Origin: Symbiodinium natans
Lineage: Eukaryota > Sar > Dinophyceae > Suessiales > Symbiodiniaceae
Direction of reading: 5' to 3'
NCBI GenBank assembly: GCA_905221605.1
Contig: CAJNDS010002393.1
Location: 302,501-366,500, forward strand
Length of the DNA stretch: 64,000 bases
Shown here one piece after another: positions 1-10,408 of the stretch. The first letter of the stretch is position 1; the number at the start of each line of letters is the position of its first letter. The position numbers and the translations under genes were made by a program. The notes beneath the pieces are model-generated. The model did no database searches. It was not told the DNA's origin and was given only the letters and a program-made list of their open reading frames with translations.

Positions 1-274
1 GCGAGGAGTTCATCATCCCACCTCCGGAGGATTCCTCGGACATCAACTCGTCCGGGAGGACCCTGTAACCCTAAACCCTAAACCCTAAACCCCAAGTGCC
101 CAAAAGCCCTGAACCCATACCCTGAAACCTGGCATTCACTTCAGTCTCGTCATCTTCGGAGTTGTGTTGGTTGGCGGATTTTGGCGTACTATCGCCCACG
201 GGAAGCATGCAAACTATGACGACATTTGGGACGTGTCTGGAGAAGACCATATTCGATCGCCCAATTCTATACTT
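1..274 (+). CDS. Membrane-protein exon pair (partial)
   Basis: Two exons, 1-64 and 145-274, joined in phase 2 across an 80 bp GT-AG intron (65-144). The first encodes an acidic, proline-rich stretch (PPPEDSSDINSSGR). The second opens with a hydrophobic helix (LVIFGVVLVGGFW) followed by a polar tail (AHGKHANYDDIWDVSGEDH). This resembles a single-pass membrane protein with a cytoplasmic tail. The 5' part lies outside the window. The 3' end at 274 (donor GTAGTG) is a guess; GTGTCT upstream or GTATGC downstream are alternatives. Family unknown. Confidence 0.55.
65..144 (+). other. 80 bp intron made largely of CCCTAAA
   Basis: Starts GTAACCCTAAACCC and ends TTCAG. The heptamer begins immediately after the donor GT. 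Reading frame is kept across it (phase 2 to 1), which supports it as a real small intron. Confidence 0.5.
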
Positions 275-415
275 GTAGTGTTTTATATGGTATGCAACCC
301 ATAAAGACGGTAACGCGAGGTCTCCTGTGACCCTTTCTATCGCTGCGTGGCCGGCGGTGTTGAGGGCTTAGTTTTTTCATTTTAGGGTATGGGGTTTGGG
401 GTTTACGGAGTTCAG

Positions 416-496
416 CTTGTGAATCTGATTCAACATGCCCGAACCACGATGACGTGATCAACGCCATCAATGCGCAGGCAGCCGTTCGCGTGATCG
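416..496 (+). CDS. Exon, unknown protein (CESDSTCPNHDD...)
   Basis: Bounded by TTCAG before 416 and GTATGA after 496. The single plausible frame reads CESDSTCPNHDDVINAINAQ and continues AAVRVI. Two cysteines in the first seven residues suggest an extracellular or zinc-binding stretch. Phase does not join directly to 274, so an exon may be missing between. Confidence 0.4.
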
Positions 497-655
497 GTAT
501 GATAGCATTCCGATGTTCACCTTTCCCCAAATGTTCGCACGGTTACTTTCAACGTACTACCATGGTGATTCTTCTTTCGGGCATCCAATTACGTGAATGC
601 TTGTCAAGATTATCGTGCTTATTAGGCCGAACGCTAAAACTCCCAGCTGGCGCAG

Positions 656-739
656 GATGGTCCTGATGACACGCAGAGCCTCCAATGCCGGGCTAGGCTG
701 GGACACCTTGCCCCACTCCCGGCTCAGAACAAGTTCTAG
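656..739 (+). CDS. Possible terminal exon of first gene
   Basis: Preceded by GCGCAG. Open frame DGPDDTQSLQCRARLGHLAP to a TAG at 737-739. A telomeric array starts right after the stop. No family recognised. Confidence 0.35.
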   Translation, partial: DGPDDTQSLQCRARLGHLAPLPAQNKF

Positions 740-1428
740 GTTTAGGGTTTAGGGTTAGGGGTTTAGGAGTTTAGGAGTTTAGGAGAGTTTAGGAGTTTAG
801 GAGTTTAGGAGTTTAGGGTCAACCGCTCGCTGCTCCAAGCTGTAGCCAAGAGTGCCCAAAACACGCGAGCATGCTCTTTGCGAGGCCACGGTCAAGATTC
901 CCCCCCCCTCCCCCAAACCCCAAACCCCAAACCCTAAACGCTAAACCCTTCAACCCTAAGCCCCTAAACCCGAAATCCTAAACCCTAAACCCCGAACCCC
1001 AAACCCCAAACCCTAAAACCCTAAAACCCTAAACCCTAGACCCCAAACCCCGCCCTCTGCAAACGTGCAGAGGAGCAGTCGTGCCCCCGACCAAGCCCAA
1101 GTCTCGCATCTGGGCAGTGGATATTGTGTTATTATCCTTATTAATATTCTTTTCTTCTTATTAATATTCGTTTCTTCTTATTGTGCTTGGTCTTATTAAT
1201 TTGTCACTGTTTTTTTTTTGGGGGGGGGGGGGCGAATGATTATGCTTTATCTATGTGTTTGCCTTTTTTTTGGAGGTGGGGGGGGGGGGGGGGTTTGGGG
1301 GTGGGGACCGGTGTTAGGCTTTAGGGTTTTGTGGTGTTTTTTTTTGGGGGGGGGGGGGGGTGGGGGGGAGGCAGTGGGTTGGGGGGGCTCATTTTTGGAG
1401 GGGCGGTAGGGGTTTGAGGTATGGGAGG

Positions 1429-1471
<43 letters not shown>

Positions 1472-1743
1472 AGATAGCAAAATGAGGGGGAGAGAGAGAG
1501 AGAGAGACGACAAGTAACCTACTAAATCAGCCCAAAGCAGCTCCTTTGCCCATGGGACTCTCTCTGCTTTGCGGCGCTGGCTCCAGAGTTGTCCTGCTCT
1601 CGCCCTGCTTCTTTGACCTAAAAACCGGAAACCTGGGAGAAAGTGTAGGGTTGTTTGGGCTTTGGGGCTTGTCTAAGCCCTAAGCCCTCAAACCCTAAAC
1701 CCGAAACCCTAAACCTGTAGGGCTTGATCCTATTGAAGCTCAG
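740..1743. repeat. Repeat-rich stretch without a clear gene
   Basis: Contains TTTAGGG and a TTTAGGAG variant (739-818), degenerate CCCTAAA/CCCCAAA (905-1060), oligo(T)-oligo(G) tracts (1210-1232, 1264-1292, 1337-1360), and an (AG)n tract (1432-1508). A short open stretch at 819-890 reads VNRSLLQAVAKSAQ and could be an exon, but has little support. Confidence 0.75.
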
Positions 1744-2589
1744 GCACGGAACGGATGGCTGAAGCTTCCATCGACGAAGAGCGCATGCGGCCCATTCTCA
1801 AGGCCTGGCAAGGTACGTACTTACGTTTGAGGGTTCAGGGTTGTGGGTTTATGGGTTCAGGGATTAGGGGTTCGGGGGAAGGGTTCGTGGGTTTAGGGTC
1901 TGCAGGTCTACGGGTTTGAGGTTTTTGTGTGTGCCAGGCTTAGGGTGTAGGATTTTCAAGCTGGGTCGCCCATATTTGCTTCAGGGTTCGGATCCTTTCT
2001 AAACATGTATTTGACATGGAAGGGCACTCGTATCATTCTTAGGAAGCTGGAGAACCTAGTGACCTAATCAAATGCGACAGGTGCTCTTGTGACGTCAGAA
2101 TATGGCGAGGTTGCTGTGAACATGCTTCAATCTACTCTTTTGGTCACTTGATGACTTAAACCCTGACATCATAAGTGCCCGCCAGAATTTGTTGTCAAGG
2201 ACTACAACATGCTTGACAACCCAGTCTCCCTCGGCCATGCGAATCGCTCCTTGGACACAGCTCGTAGCAGAAGAGTTCCAGGAGACTTGTATACAGCAGC
2301 CGTTTTTGTTGGAAATCAAGGTGCGAGTGGTTCGTTGGCCCAGCTTAATCAACGCCATACAGGTTGCAGGACCCAACCCGACGCCCCATACCTGCCCTAG
2401 GCGTAACCTGAAGCCTCGCAGAGTCCGTCGACACTTGCAGCTTGCGTCAAAGGCTACATGATGGACTTGTCGCTGCATGAAGACTGGCATTGTGCTCAGT
2501 GCCTCCTCCGCGTATGCAAAGAGGAAAGTGGGGATGCTTCGGCTGCAAGAAGGAAAGCGTTCTGGTGCAAGACTGGAGGAGGTTCATGA
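1744..2589 (+). CDS. PHD-finger-like protein, three exons
   Basis: Exons 1744-1812, 2047-2093 and 2422-2589 are mutually in phase. From the ATG at 1755 they give 90 codons plus TGA: MAEASIDEERMRPILKAWQ, then GEPSDLIKCDRCSCD, then LAACVKGYMMD...EDWHCAQCLLRVC. The spacing Cys-x2-Cys, a central Cys, then Trp-x-Cys-x2-Cys is that of the PHD zinc finger, which reads histone tails in nuclear proteins. The usual His of the Cys4-His-Cys3 set is not obvious, so this is a degenerate or misjoined PHD. The start could instead be an acceptor at 1743 (CTCAG), making 1744 internal. Confidence 0.42.
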
Positions 2590-2688
2590 TGCAGTCAGGA
2601 GGGTTGTGCGTGAGAAGCTACGAAGAAGCATGTTCATTGAGAACTGTTTGTGAGATTTAGGCTATGCGTAGTAAATATGTTGGTTGAG

Positions 2689-2845
2689 ACTCGATGTTGC
2701 TGATGGTGATTGGTGCGATGCCCTAGCGAAGCAACCAGTAGGCAGGGAAGGGAGGGAGCTGTTTGTCAACAATCCCAGGAGAACATCGATGCGCCACATT
2801 GGAGCTGGGCGCTTACACGCAAAGACTACGGTCAGCCAAGTGGTG
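2689..2845 (+). CDS. Exon, unknown protein
   Basis: Frame LDVADGDWCDALAKQPVGRE continuing RELFVNNPRRTSMRHIGAGR, with acceptor GTTGAG and donor GTGAGG. Follows the PHD-like exons and ends just before a long TTTAGGG array. Function not recognised. Confidence 0.38.
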
Positions 2846-2995
2846 GTGAGGATGGGTGTGCAGGATTCAGGGTCGGCATACAAAGTAGGGACAACGCCAA
2901 GGTGAAAAGGCGCATCTGGCAGACAAGGGAAGCAAGTGGCTGCCCCTCGGCTGCGTTTGCATCTGAGCTCCAACGCTTTACTTAGGGTCTGGAGT

Positions 2996-3190
2996 TTAGG
3001 ATTTAGGGTTTAGGGTTTAGAGTTTAGGGTTCAGGTGATGGTTTAGGGTTTAGGGTTTAGGGTTTAGGGTTTAGGGTTTAGGGTTTAGGGTTTAGGGTTT
3101 AGGGTTTAGGGTTTAGGGTTTAGGGTTTAGGGTTTAGGGTTTAGGATTCAGGTTTTGCAGGGTTTAGGGTTTGCAGGCTTTAGGGTTTGG
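2996..3190. repeat. TTTAGGG array
   Basis: Near-perfect heptamers from about 3041 to 3143 with degenerate flanks (TTCAGGG, TTTGCAGGG). Confidence 0.95.
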
Positions 3191-3542
3191 GGTTTGCAGG
3201 GTTTGGGGTGGGAAGATCCAGCAAGCGGGGTTTCTGGGAAACTCCGCCGTGTAATATAGGCGGGCAGTAGGCAAGGTCTCATGAAGGGTTTAGGAAGTTT
3301 AGGGTTTAGGTTTCAGGGTTTAGGGATATGGGGGGGGGGGGGGGGGTATAGGGCCAGCTCTCATGAAGGGTCAAGGATTTCCGAGGGATCAGCATGATCT
3401 GGAAGGGGTCGGGGTAGATTTCTTATATTTCATAAGAGTTGGGAGGGTTTAGGGTTTCTGGCCAGGGCGGGTTCAGGGTTCAAAGGGTCTAGTAGTGTAT
3501 CTCGGACACGAAGAACACTGCAACTTGAAACTCGCACACCGT

Positions 3543-3656
3543 GAACCCTAAACCCTAAACCCTAAACTCTAAACCCTAAACCCTAAACCCAAACCCTAAA
3601 CCCTAAACCCTAAACCCTAAACCCTGAACCCTGAACCCTGAACCCTGAACCCTAAA
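3543..3656. repeat. CCCTAAA array
   Basis: Opposite orientation to the array at 2996-3190. Ends in a run of the variant CCCTGAA. Confidence 0.95.
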
Positions 3657-3665
3657 CCGCGCAAG

Positions 3666-3726
3666 GGTTCCGGACGAATGGTACAAGGAGATGCCGAAGG
3701 CTGGGAGCTCGAGGGACGGTCTGGGA
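3666..3726 (+). CDS. Short exon (VPDEWYKEMPKAGSS)
   Basis: Acceptor GCAAG, frame VPDEWYKEMPKAGSSRDGLG, donor GTTCGT. It lies between CCCTAAA (upstream) and TTTAGGG (downstream) tracts. A similar short candidate (YLGHEEHCNLKLAH) is at 3496-3540. Confidence 0.33.
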
Positions 3727-4036
3727 GTTCGTTGGCTTTAGGGTTTTTGGGTTTAATTAGGGGTTAGGGTTTAGGGTTTAGGGTTTAGAGTTTAGGGTTT
3801 AGGGGATAAACAGGAACAGGGGTGCAGCCTAGGCCCCCATTAGGCCCCTATAAACCCTAAGCCGCAAATGCCGGAAGAAACTGGGCCGTTGAGAACTTTT
3901 AGGTCTTTTGGTGCAGAGGGTGCAGAGCTTTCCGGCTTCATAGAGGGTGTATAGGGTTTGTAGGCTTAAACGTTTCTTTGGGGTTCAGGGACCCGCCTAG
4001 AGATCGTCTGCGACCCTACCGGGGAACAGCAGATAC

Positions 4037-4125
4037 TAAACCCTAAACCCTAAACCCTAAACCCTAAACCCTAAACCCTAAACCCTAAACCCTAAACCCT
4101 AAACCCTAAACCCTAAACCCTAAAC
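4037..4125. repeat. CCCTAAA array
   Basis: About 12 uninterrupted heptamers. Confidence 0.95.
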
Positions 4126-4449
4126 CGCATTTTCCAGAACTAGAGTTGCAGAGCTGTAGAGCATTAGGGCTTGGGGATCCCAGGTTCCAGGATGATGTAA
4201 AGTTTAGAGGTTTGCAGGGCTTAAGCCCTAAACCCTAAACCCAGGTTAGGTTTCAGAAGGCTTGTAGGTCTTCGCGGGGGCCCTTTGCGGGCGTCCAGGA
4301 ACCTAAGGGTTGTAGAGCTTTAGGGTTTTGAGGGTTTAGGGGGTGTCTCCCGGACCCCTAGTCCCTGCATCTAGACCCCCAAACTCTAGCGAAGGGCTCT
4401 GAGTTCTAGGATATCTCAGGGCTTTGGGGTCCCGAATTCCTAATTCTCC

Positions 4450-4540
4450 AACCCTAAACCCTAAACCCTAAACCCGAAACCCTAAACCCTAAACCCTAAA
4501 CCCTAAACCCTAAACCCTAAACCCTAAACCCTAAACCCTA
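4450..4540. repeat. CCCTAAA array
   Basis: About 13 heptamers with one CCCGAAA variant. The surrounding 3727-5320 is repeat remnants, a poly(G) run (4784-4811) and a 130-codon open frame (4826-5218) that I do not trust as coding. Confidence 0.9.
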
Positions 4541-5228
4541 GCTTTTCGAACCTCGGGGTTCGGAGGCTTTAGCAAGCTGCCAGGTGGGAATCTTTGGCAT
4601 GACCTTCCTCCAGGCCTGTAGGACTGGACTAGCTTTAAGGGACCTTTGGCCTTATAGGGTTTAGGGTTTAGGGTTTAGGGTTTAGGGCTATGATTCTGTG
4701 ATAGTTGCTGTTGCCGTTAAGGTTTTGAGGCTAACTTCCTTAGTTGCTACTCCCTTGAGACTTATTCTTTGGCGTGGTTGTGGCGGGGGGGGGGGGGGGG
4801 GGGGGGGGGGTCCTAAAGCAAATCCTTGTTTGATGATGTCACCTGTAGGGTTTCAGGGCTTATAGGGCTTACAAGGTATGGTGGTCTCCACGTTGGATTA
4901 GAATATGAAATGGAGGCAGGCAGGGTAGATAAGACACCTCCCTCCACCTTTAGAACCGAGTATGTCAGACTGAGGAGCTTATATCGTGAGAGCATGACGG
5001 TCGGAAAGCGGGCTCTCCTTATTTCGGGTTTCGGGTTTCGGTTTCCAAGCCCCAAACCTGAGCCCTGGCGTGACAGAGTCAAAGACCGCACTGGCAGATT
5101 TAGGCCCGTTCGCATTCGCGTTCGTGGTAGTCACCGTATTGCAAGTCTGCGGCGCCTCCGTTGTAGTGGTTTCCAGCTGCTCAGCTATCATGGCATGGCG
5201 AAACGCTTGCGCGCGTAGGTTCGGGCTA

Positions 5229-5306
5229 CACCCTAAACCCTAAACCCTAAACCCTAAACCCTAAACCCTAAACCCTAAACCCTAAACCCTAAACCCTCAA
5301 CCCCAG
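5229..5306. repeat. CCCTAAA array
   Basis: About ten heptamers directly upstream of the acceptor of the exon at 5322. Confidence 0.95.
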
Positions 5307-5321
5307 ACCCCTAATCCTTAG

Positions 5322-5413
5322 AGACGACGAGCCAGGGCTTCAACGATCCGGATATGGAGCTGCGACTGAGGTTGGCCAAGGAGCCCTGGGACCCGCACAG
5401 CAGCAGACAGTGC
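5322..5413 (+). CDS. Exon, charged unknown protein
   Basis: Acceptor CTTAG, frame QGFNDPDMELRLRLAKEPWD continuing PHSSRQC, donor GTTTGG. Codons are unambiguous in one frame only. Not assigned to a family. Confidence 0.45.
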
Positions 5414-5448
5414 GTTTGGGGGTTTAGGGTTTAGGGTTTAGGGTATAG

Positions 5449-5798
5449 TGCCATGCTACAGCCACTACTAGCCGATAGCAATAGCAGGTCGGGCCAGGCA
5501 GTAGACAGGATAGTAAGTAAGACTCGCGCCCGGCATGCTTCGGCAGAGACTGAGCCTGCAACCCTCAACCCTAAACGTTTCGGGTGTAGGGTTTGGGGCT
5601 TCGGGTCCGGAAGGGTGGCAACTTGCTGGAAGTCAAGGTTCCGGTGTGCGTACTTGCCTTTCAGTCCTAAATTGGGATCTAGGGTTTGGGGTTATAGGGC
5701 TTAGGCCTACCAGGCCCTACACCCTAAACTTTCAGAACCCGGGAGCCACACCGAACCGTGATTCGCTGGACCGCTGGGGGGCCAGGAAGCACTGGGAA
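5449..5798 (+). CDS. Two phase-matched exons, unknown protein
   Basis: Exon 5449-5512 (MLQPLLADSNSRSGQAVDRI) ends at a consensus donor GTAAGT. Exon 5736-5798 (NPGATPNRDSLDRWGARKHW) starts after TTTCAG and ends at GTAATA. Both junctions are phase 0. The ATG at 5453 could be a start codon or lie inside an internal exon. Confidence 0.48.
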
Positions 5799-5962
5799 GT
5801 AATAGAGCTTAGGGAGTTAACATGCATAATCTCAAAACTTGGAAGCATCAAACGTGTGATCTAAACCCCCCTAAACCTTTAACCCCAAACCAGAAACCCT
5901 AACCCCTAAACCCTAAACCCTAAACCTTTGGGCACTCATTTGGCGAAGCATGCTTGGTGCAG

Positions 5963-6352
5963 GAATGGCTGGGATGGTAGCGGCAGAGGCCTTGGTTCGA
6001 AAGTGGAGAGAAGAACCGACTGCGAGCTTGCTTAGGGCTTCGGGTTTGGGGTCTGAGGTTTAGGGTTTCAGGGTTTAGGGTTTAGGGTTTAGGGTTCCAG
6101 GGCTTAGGGTTATGAAGTTTCGAGTTCCGGGTGTAGGTGTCAGGGTTTCGGACAATGCTTCTAACAGTTGCCAAAGACCATAAAGTTATGGTAGGTTTCC
6201 TGGGAGTTCAGCAGCTTGCGCAAGACGAAGCTGTAAACCCAGACCCCAAACCCCAAACCCTAACCCCTAAACCCTAAACATAAACCCTAAACCCCGTTCA
6301 TTCAGAAGTCGGCTTCCTCCTCTGTGAGGTCTTGAGCCTGGGCCACGCATGG
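5963..6352 (+). CDS. Three candidate exons, helical unknown protein
   Basis: Islands 5963-6031 (MAGMVAAEALVRKWREEPTA), 6144-6232 (MLLTVAKDHKVMVGFLGVQQ, donor GTAAAC) and 6306-6352 (VGFLLCEVLSLGHAW, donor GTGCGC). The alternation of small and hydrophobic residues resembles helical-repeat proteins, but no repeat motif is clear. The three are separated by short TTTAGGG/CCCTAAA tracts. Phases between them do not all agree. Confidence 0.38.
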
Positions 6353-6496
6353 GTGCGCCGAACCGTGCTGACACGACCGACGTCAACTTCCTCAGTCCCA
6401 CTTTGCCCACCCTGTTCCCTAAGCCCTGGACTCTAAACCCTAAACCCTGAACCCTAAACCCTAAACCCTAAGCGGCTTTGAAGGGATGCGGAGGCT

Positions 6497-6735
6497 ATTA
6501 TATTAAACTATATTATATATGTATATACATATTTTATTTATTTATCGTTTATACTTAAATTACATTATACTATATCATATTGATGAATGGTAAATTAGAC
6601 TTTGTTATATTATACTATATTATCTTGTATTATACTGTACATTATATCATATGAAACTATACCGCATTATATCATATTATATTATATATTATGTTATATT
6701 ATGTTATGTTATATTATATTATAATATGGCGGTCC
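6497..6735. other. AT-rich block
   Basis: About 240 bp of TATTATATTA-like sequence, sharply different in composition from the GC-rich surroundings. No reading frame. The wider 6353-7266 interval has no convincing gene. Confidence 0.85.
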
Positions 6736-7266
6736 CTATGCCCCTGAATTAAAGGTTTGGTAGGGCTAGGGCTTAGGGTTTTCTAAGCCCAAAACCCGAA
6801 ACCCTAAACCCTAAGGTCTATGGGATTCAGGACAACCAAGGCCCTTTCACTTGACCGCCCTCCTTGGGGCCAAAGATCACAGGAGGCCGCAGGAAAGCCT
6901 GGTTGTTTAGTGTCCTTGTACAGTATGGTTTTGGGGCCCCAAAACCTAAAGGAAGAGACCTTAAGGCTTTGAGTGTAGTTGATGTGTGCCTTGCCAATAA
7001 AACTAGGATGCCCGGTAGTACCCTTCTTTTCTTCGTTGCTGAACCCTAAACCGTTTTGTCCGAGAGCTTGCCGAGTTAAACCCTGAACCACCCCAAGCCC
7101 CAAACCCTGGCTGTAGGGGCTAGGGGGTTTAGGGGCTGAAAAGGACAGGGAACCCTAAGCCCTAAACCCTACACCCTAAACCCCCTAAAAACCCTAAAAT
7201 CCCTAAAATCCCTAACCCTAAAACCATCTAAAACCCCTAAACCCCAAACTTATGAAACCTTAGCAG

Positions 7267-7354
7267 AAAGAGTGAACAGACCTGCGGCCTTCACCCAGTC
7301 ACAGTGCAGCTGACTGGGAACCCGGGCTCGAGTACAGACTTGGGCCGGATTTAA
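7267..7354 (+). CDS. Possible terminal exon (KSEQTCGLHPVTVQL)
   Basis: After TAGCAG, frame KSEQTCGLHPVTVQLTGNPG to TAA at 7352-7354. Resembles a fragment of an extracellular domain. Weak support. Confidence 0.28.
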
Positions 7355-7985
7355 GGGTTTTTGGGTCTACTCTAGGGTTTAGGGTTTAGGGTTTAGGGTT
7401 TAGGGTTTGGAGTCTAGGGTTCACGTTTAGGGTTCGTAGGGCTTAGTGTCTAGGGTATGGGGTTTTATAGGGATTTAGTTAGGTTTCAGCATTTTAGAGG
7501 TGGCATGAGGGTTTAGCTGATGGTCTATCCGCATAGCAAGCAGTGAACAGAACCTGTAAACTTAGCGATTTGGCTCTGGACTGGTAGAGCAATGCAAACA
7601 ACACTAAAATCCGTCGACGGTTTACCCTGAGACGTGTGTGTAGGTCGATTGGTTGACCTACGGTGCACCTGGCTGTTGCAAAGCAACAAACTGCCAACTC
7701 TGCATGCATAAAAACGGTGACGGCGGAATAGTTGCAGAAAAAAGCGCGCACACACACACAGAGTACTGTAGGATGGAATCGAAAGTTTCTGGAATCTCAG
7801 CAACGGCTGAGCCCACCCTGAACAACAAACCCCAAACCCCAAAAGCCGGCTTCCAACACGTCTCCTCACGCCCGATATCCCCAAACCCCAAACCTAAACC
7901 CTAAACCCGCAACTTCTAAACCCTAAGCCCTCAACCCACAACCCTCAACCCCCAACCCGAAACCCTAAACCCTAAACCCTACGCA

Positions 7986-8070
7986 GGTGCGTGGAGTGGC
8001 CGGTTTGAACCTGTCGTGGCCTGTTGCCGAGCTCAGGGTCACGAACGTTGCTGGGCCGAGAAGAAGGGGG
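7986..8070 (+). CDS. Exon candidate (GRFEPVVACCRAQGHERC)
   Basis: After ACGCAG. The most protein-like of three open frames reads AWSGRFEPVVACCRAQGHER followed by CWAEKKG. No clear GT donor. Confidence 0.28.
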
Positions 8071-8260
8071 CTACCCTAGAACCCTAAAACTAAAACCCTA
8101 GAACCCCAAACCCTAACCCCTCAGCTCTAAACCCTAAACCTGAATGAGGTTGCGGGCTTTGTGGCTTTATGCAAGATGTCATCGGGTGTCCCATGCGAGA
8201 AGAACGCAGGAGATCCTTAACGAAGAGGCTGATGATCTAATTGACATTAATTGACTGCAG

Positions 8261-8359
8261 ACAAGTAAGAAATCACCGCCTTCGCTGCCTGTGGCGTTGG
8301 CAGTACTTCCTAAGTCGTACCTGTCACTCCCGAAAACAGACTTCAGCCGGTCAGCTTAG
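8261..8359 (+). CDS. Probable terminal exon
   Basis: Acceptor ACTGCAG, frame TSKKSPPSLPVALAVLPKSY continuing LSLPKTDFSRSA to TAG at 8357-8359. An upstream donor candidate GTGTCC (8187) would give a ~75 bp intron. From 8360 to 9083 only repeats and a fold-back element are seen. Confidence 0.42.
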   Translation, partial: TSKKSPPSLPVALAVLPKSYLSLPKTDFSRSA

Positions 8360-8711
8360 TAGGTTCGAGTTTAATTAGGCCTTAGGGGTTCAGGCTTTAG
8401 GTTGGTTTCGGGGCCGAGTTTTGGTGGCTTTGTTTGGGGTTAAGGGTTAGGGCTTAGGGCTTTTTTAAGACTTACGACTTGGTGCTTTAGGCTTTTAGGG
8501 CTTCGGGCTTAGGTTTTGGGGGAGTTGGGGTTAAGGCTTGGGCTGTGGGATCTGTCAAGAAAGAGGAGTTCCCTCATGAGCATGACCAGTCGACAAACGA
8601 TGCTTAAACCATACAACAAACAACTCCACGCTCAAAGGCTTTTTGGGTTTTGGGGTTCAAGGTTTAGAGTTGTTACTGGCCACTCTAAACCCCAAACCTA
8701 AAATTTTAGGG

Positions 8712-8844
8712 GCCTTAAGGGAGGGGGGTTGAATAGGGTGTAAGTACCTAGCAAACTTTAGGGAGGCTTAGGGCTTTAGGGACTAGTGGGGAGTACTAGG
8801 GAACCTTGGGTTTTATACCCTTCTTGAACCCCCCTCCCTTAAGA
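8712..8844. repeat. Fold-back element FB2
   Basis: Left arm (8713-8743) CCTTAAGGGAGGGGGGTTGA is the inverted match of the right arm (8812-8843) GAACCCCCCTCCCTTAAG. About 68 bp lie between arms. Shaped like a non-autonomous inverted-repeat element; no coding content. Confidence 0.75.
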
Positions 8845-9083
8845 ACTCTATAGCAAGACCCAAAAAGCAATGCCACTCGATTTCATGAAGCTATGTCTCA
8901 AAACCTTACTTTCCTTCCCCGCTAGTATCAAGGTTCGACCTTAAGAGGTATAAAGCTACAGCATGTACATGTCGGGCCATGTTCTATTGCGGTTGTTCGG
9001 TTTCGGCCCTAAACCCCAAGCCCTAGGCCTAAACCCTAAACCCTAAACCCCAAACCCTAAACCCTAAACCCTAAACCCATGAG

Positions 9084-9662
9084 GTTCCCGAGCTGCCAGA
9101 GACCACCATCACCCGGCTCAGCTGCGGAGTGAATCTGCAGGGAGACCAGGCACCTGTGTATGCATGACGTTTTGGTGAGTGCGTATAGGGTTTAGGGTTT
9201 AGGGTTTAAGGTTTAGGGTTTAGGGTTTAGCTTTACCCTGTTGTTTGCGGTTCTGGTTTCCCTTATAAAGTAATCAACTCAAAAAAGGGTGCCCTTATTA
9301 GAATATGGTTACTGTGCGTATAGGGCTCCCTTTCGAACTGTGTACAGAGGACGCCCCGCAAGCCCCAAAAGGGACCTGAGTGAGGTCCGGTCTGGCAGCT
9401 GAGGGCTCAAGAATCTCAACATCTTAGTAGCTGAGTGAGCACACTTTACACACTTTTTGGGATACGATAATCCCCAAAAGAACTGAGAGTGTACACTTTT
9501 TTGGGGCTTATGAACTTAGCAACTGAGACAAAACCAAAACGCTGAAGCGGCTGCAGGTCTGTATCTGCGAAGATGGGTGGTACGGACCGCAGTGTGACCA
9601 ACTGCCCTTTGGCCGGGATGGCTTGTTGCATTCTGGCATCCCAAAGACCCCCAAATCCTAAA
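9084..9662 (+). CDS. EGF-like domain split over two exons
   Basis: Exon 9084-9155 (VPELPETTITRLSCGVNLQG, donor GTGTAT) and exon from 9556 (acceptor CTGCAG; VCICEDGWYGPQCDQ) are phase 0 to phase 0. Joined, they give C-x11-C-x-C-x8-C, the second half of an EGF-like domain, a disulfide-bonded extracellular module. The second exon stays open to a TAA near 9660 or may splice earlier. The intron carries TTTAGGG and a dispersed R2 repeat. A different frame of the first island (GTCVCMTFW) also looks EGF-like but does not join. Confidence 0.55.
9255..9312. repeat. Dispersed repeat R2, copy 1
   Basis: Shares GGTTTCCCTTAT...AAAAAAGGGTGCCCTTATT...ATGGTTAC with copies at 10561, 13373, 33350 and 60078. 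Confidence 0.6.
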
Positions 9663-10153
9663 CCCTAAGGTCCTGAAGGGATTAGGGCTTAGGGTCTTGG
9701 GGTTTTAAAAGACCCTAACACCCTAGACCCTGAATCCCTTTATAAACCTTAAACCCTCTTATGTAGACCCTAAACCCTAAACCCTACTCCCTGACGCTTT
9801 TCTGCAACCTCGGAAGTCATCTTAGGAGCCCTGCAACCCTAATCCCCTATATCCCTATTGATCCTTGGATTCGATTTGCCCATGAACAAAAGCTGCAAGG
9901 TAAAATATAGGGGTCGGAATCATTTTTAATAGTATTCCCGTGGGGTCCCCATGCAATTATACTGCAATAACCCCCCAAAACCCTATTCTAGTGATTTATG
10001 CCCCTTTCGTAAGTGGAGCTTAGAGCTTATGGCTTTTCAGGGTTTAGGGTTGAGGGCTCGGGGTTTGGCAGCTCAAGAGGTTTGGGGTTCTCTCGAGTAC
10101 TGGTGCTTAGCATGCTCGGGGTCTGGGGCGGAGTTATCTGCGAAGAATTTTAG

Positions 10154-10214
10154 AATTTTTACATCGTGGTAGTGGTGTTGGTGGTGCGGGTGCTGTTGCT
10201 GAACCGAGAGCAAG
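10154..10214 (+). CDS. Transmembrane exon
   Basis: Acceptor ATTTTAG, frame NFYIVVVVLVVRVLLLNREQ, donor GTAACG. The exon is almost exactly one membrane-spanning helix followed by a charged NREQ. It lies among EGF-like exons, consistent with a cell-surface protein. It may end the 9.1-9.6 kb gene. Confidence 0.55.
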
Positions 10215-10408
10215 GTAACGATGGGCTTATTGAGGCAGAGTTGCCACAGACCTAAGGGCTCCCACAAAGAATGCCCGAATACTTGAACCCCTATCAACCT
10301 TCAAGCCCTATCATCCCCTAAAGTTACACGGTCCCTTATAGTGTGGTCCCTTACCTTCTTTAAAGGATTCTAATTCCCTCAGCCCCGAAGCCCTGTGGGG
10401 GAGCCTAG

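Noticed and set aside
1247-1513. Minus-strand Ser/Leu/Pro-rich ORF
   Set aside because: It is the translation of (AG)n and poly(G) tracts, as is the 159-codon minus ORF at 19374-19853.
2996-3190. CRISPR-like regular repeats
   Set aside because: Units are contiguous heptamers without spacers.
4826-5218. 130-codon plus-strand ORF
   Set aside because: It runs through CCCTAAA/TTTCGGG variants, shows no domain and has an overlapping minus-strand ORF of equal length.
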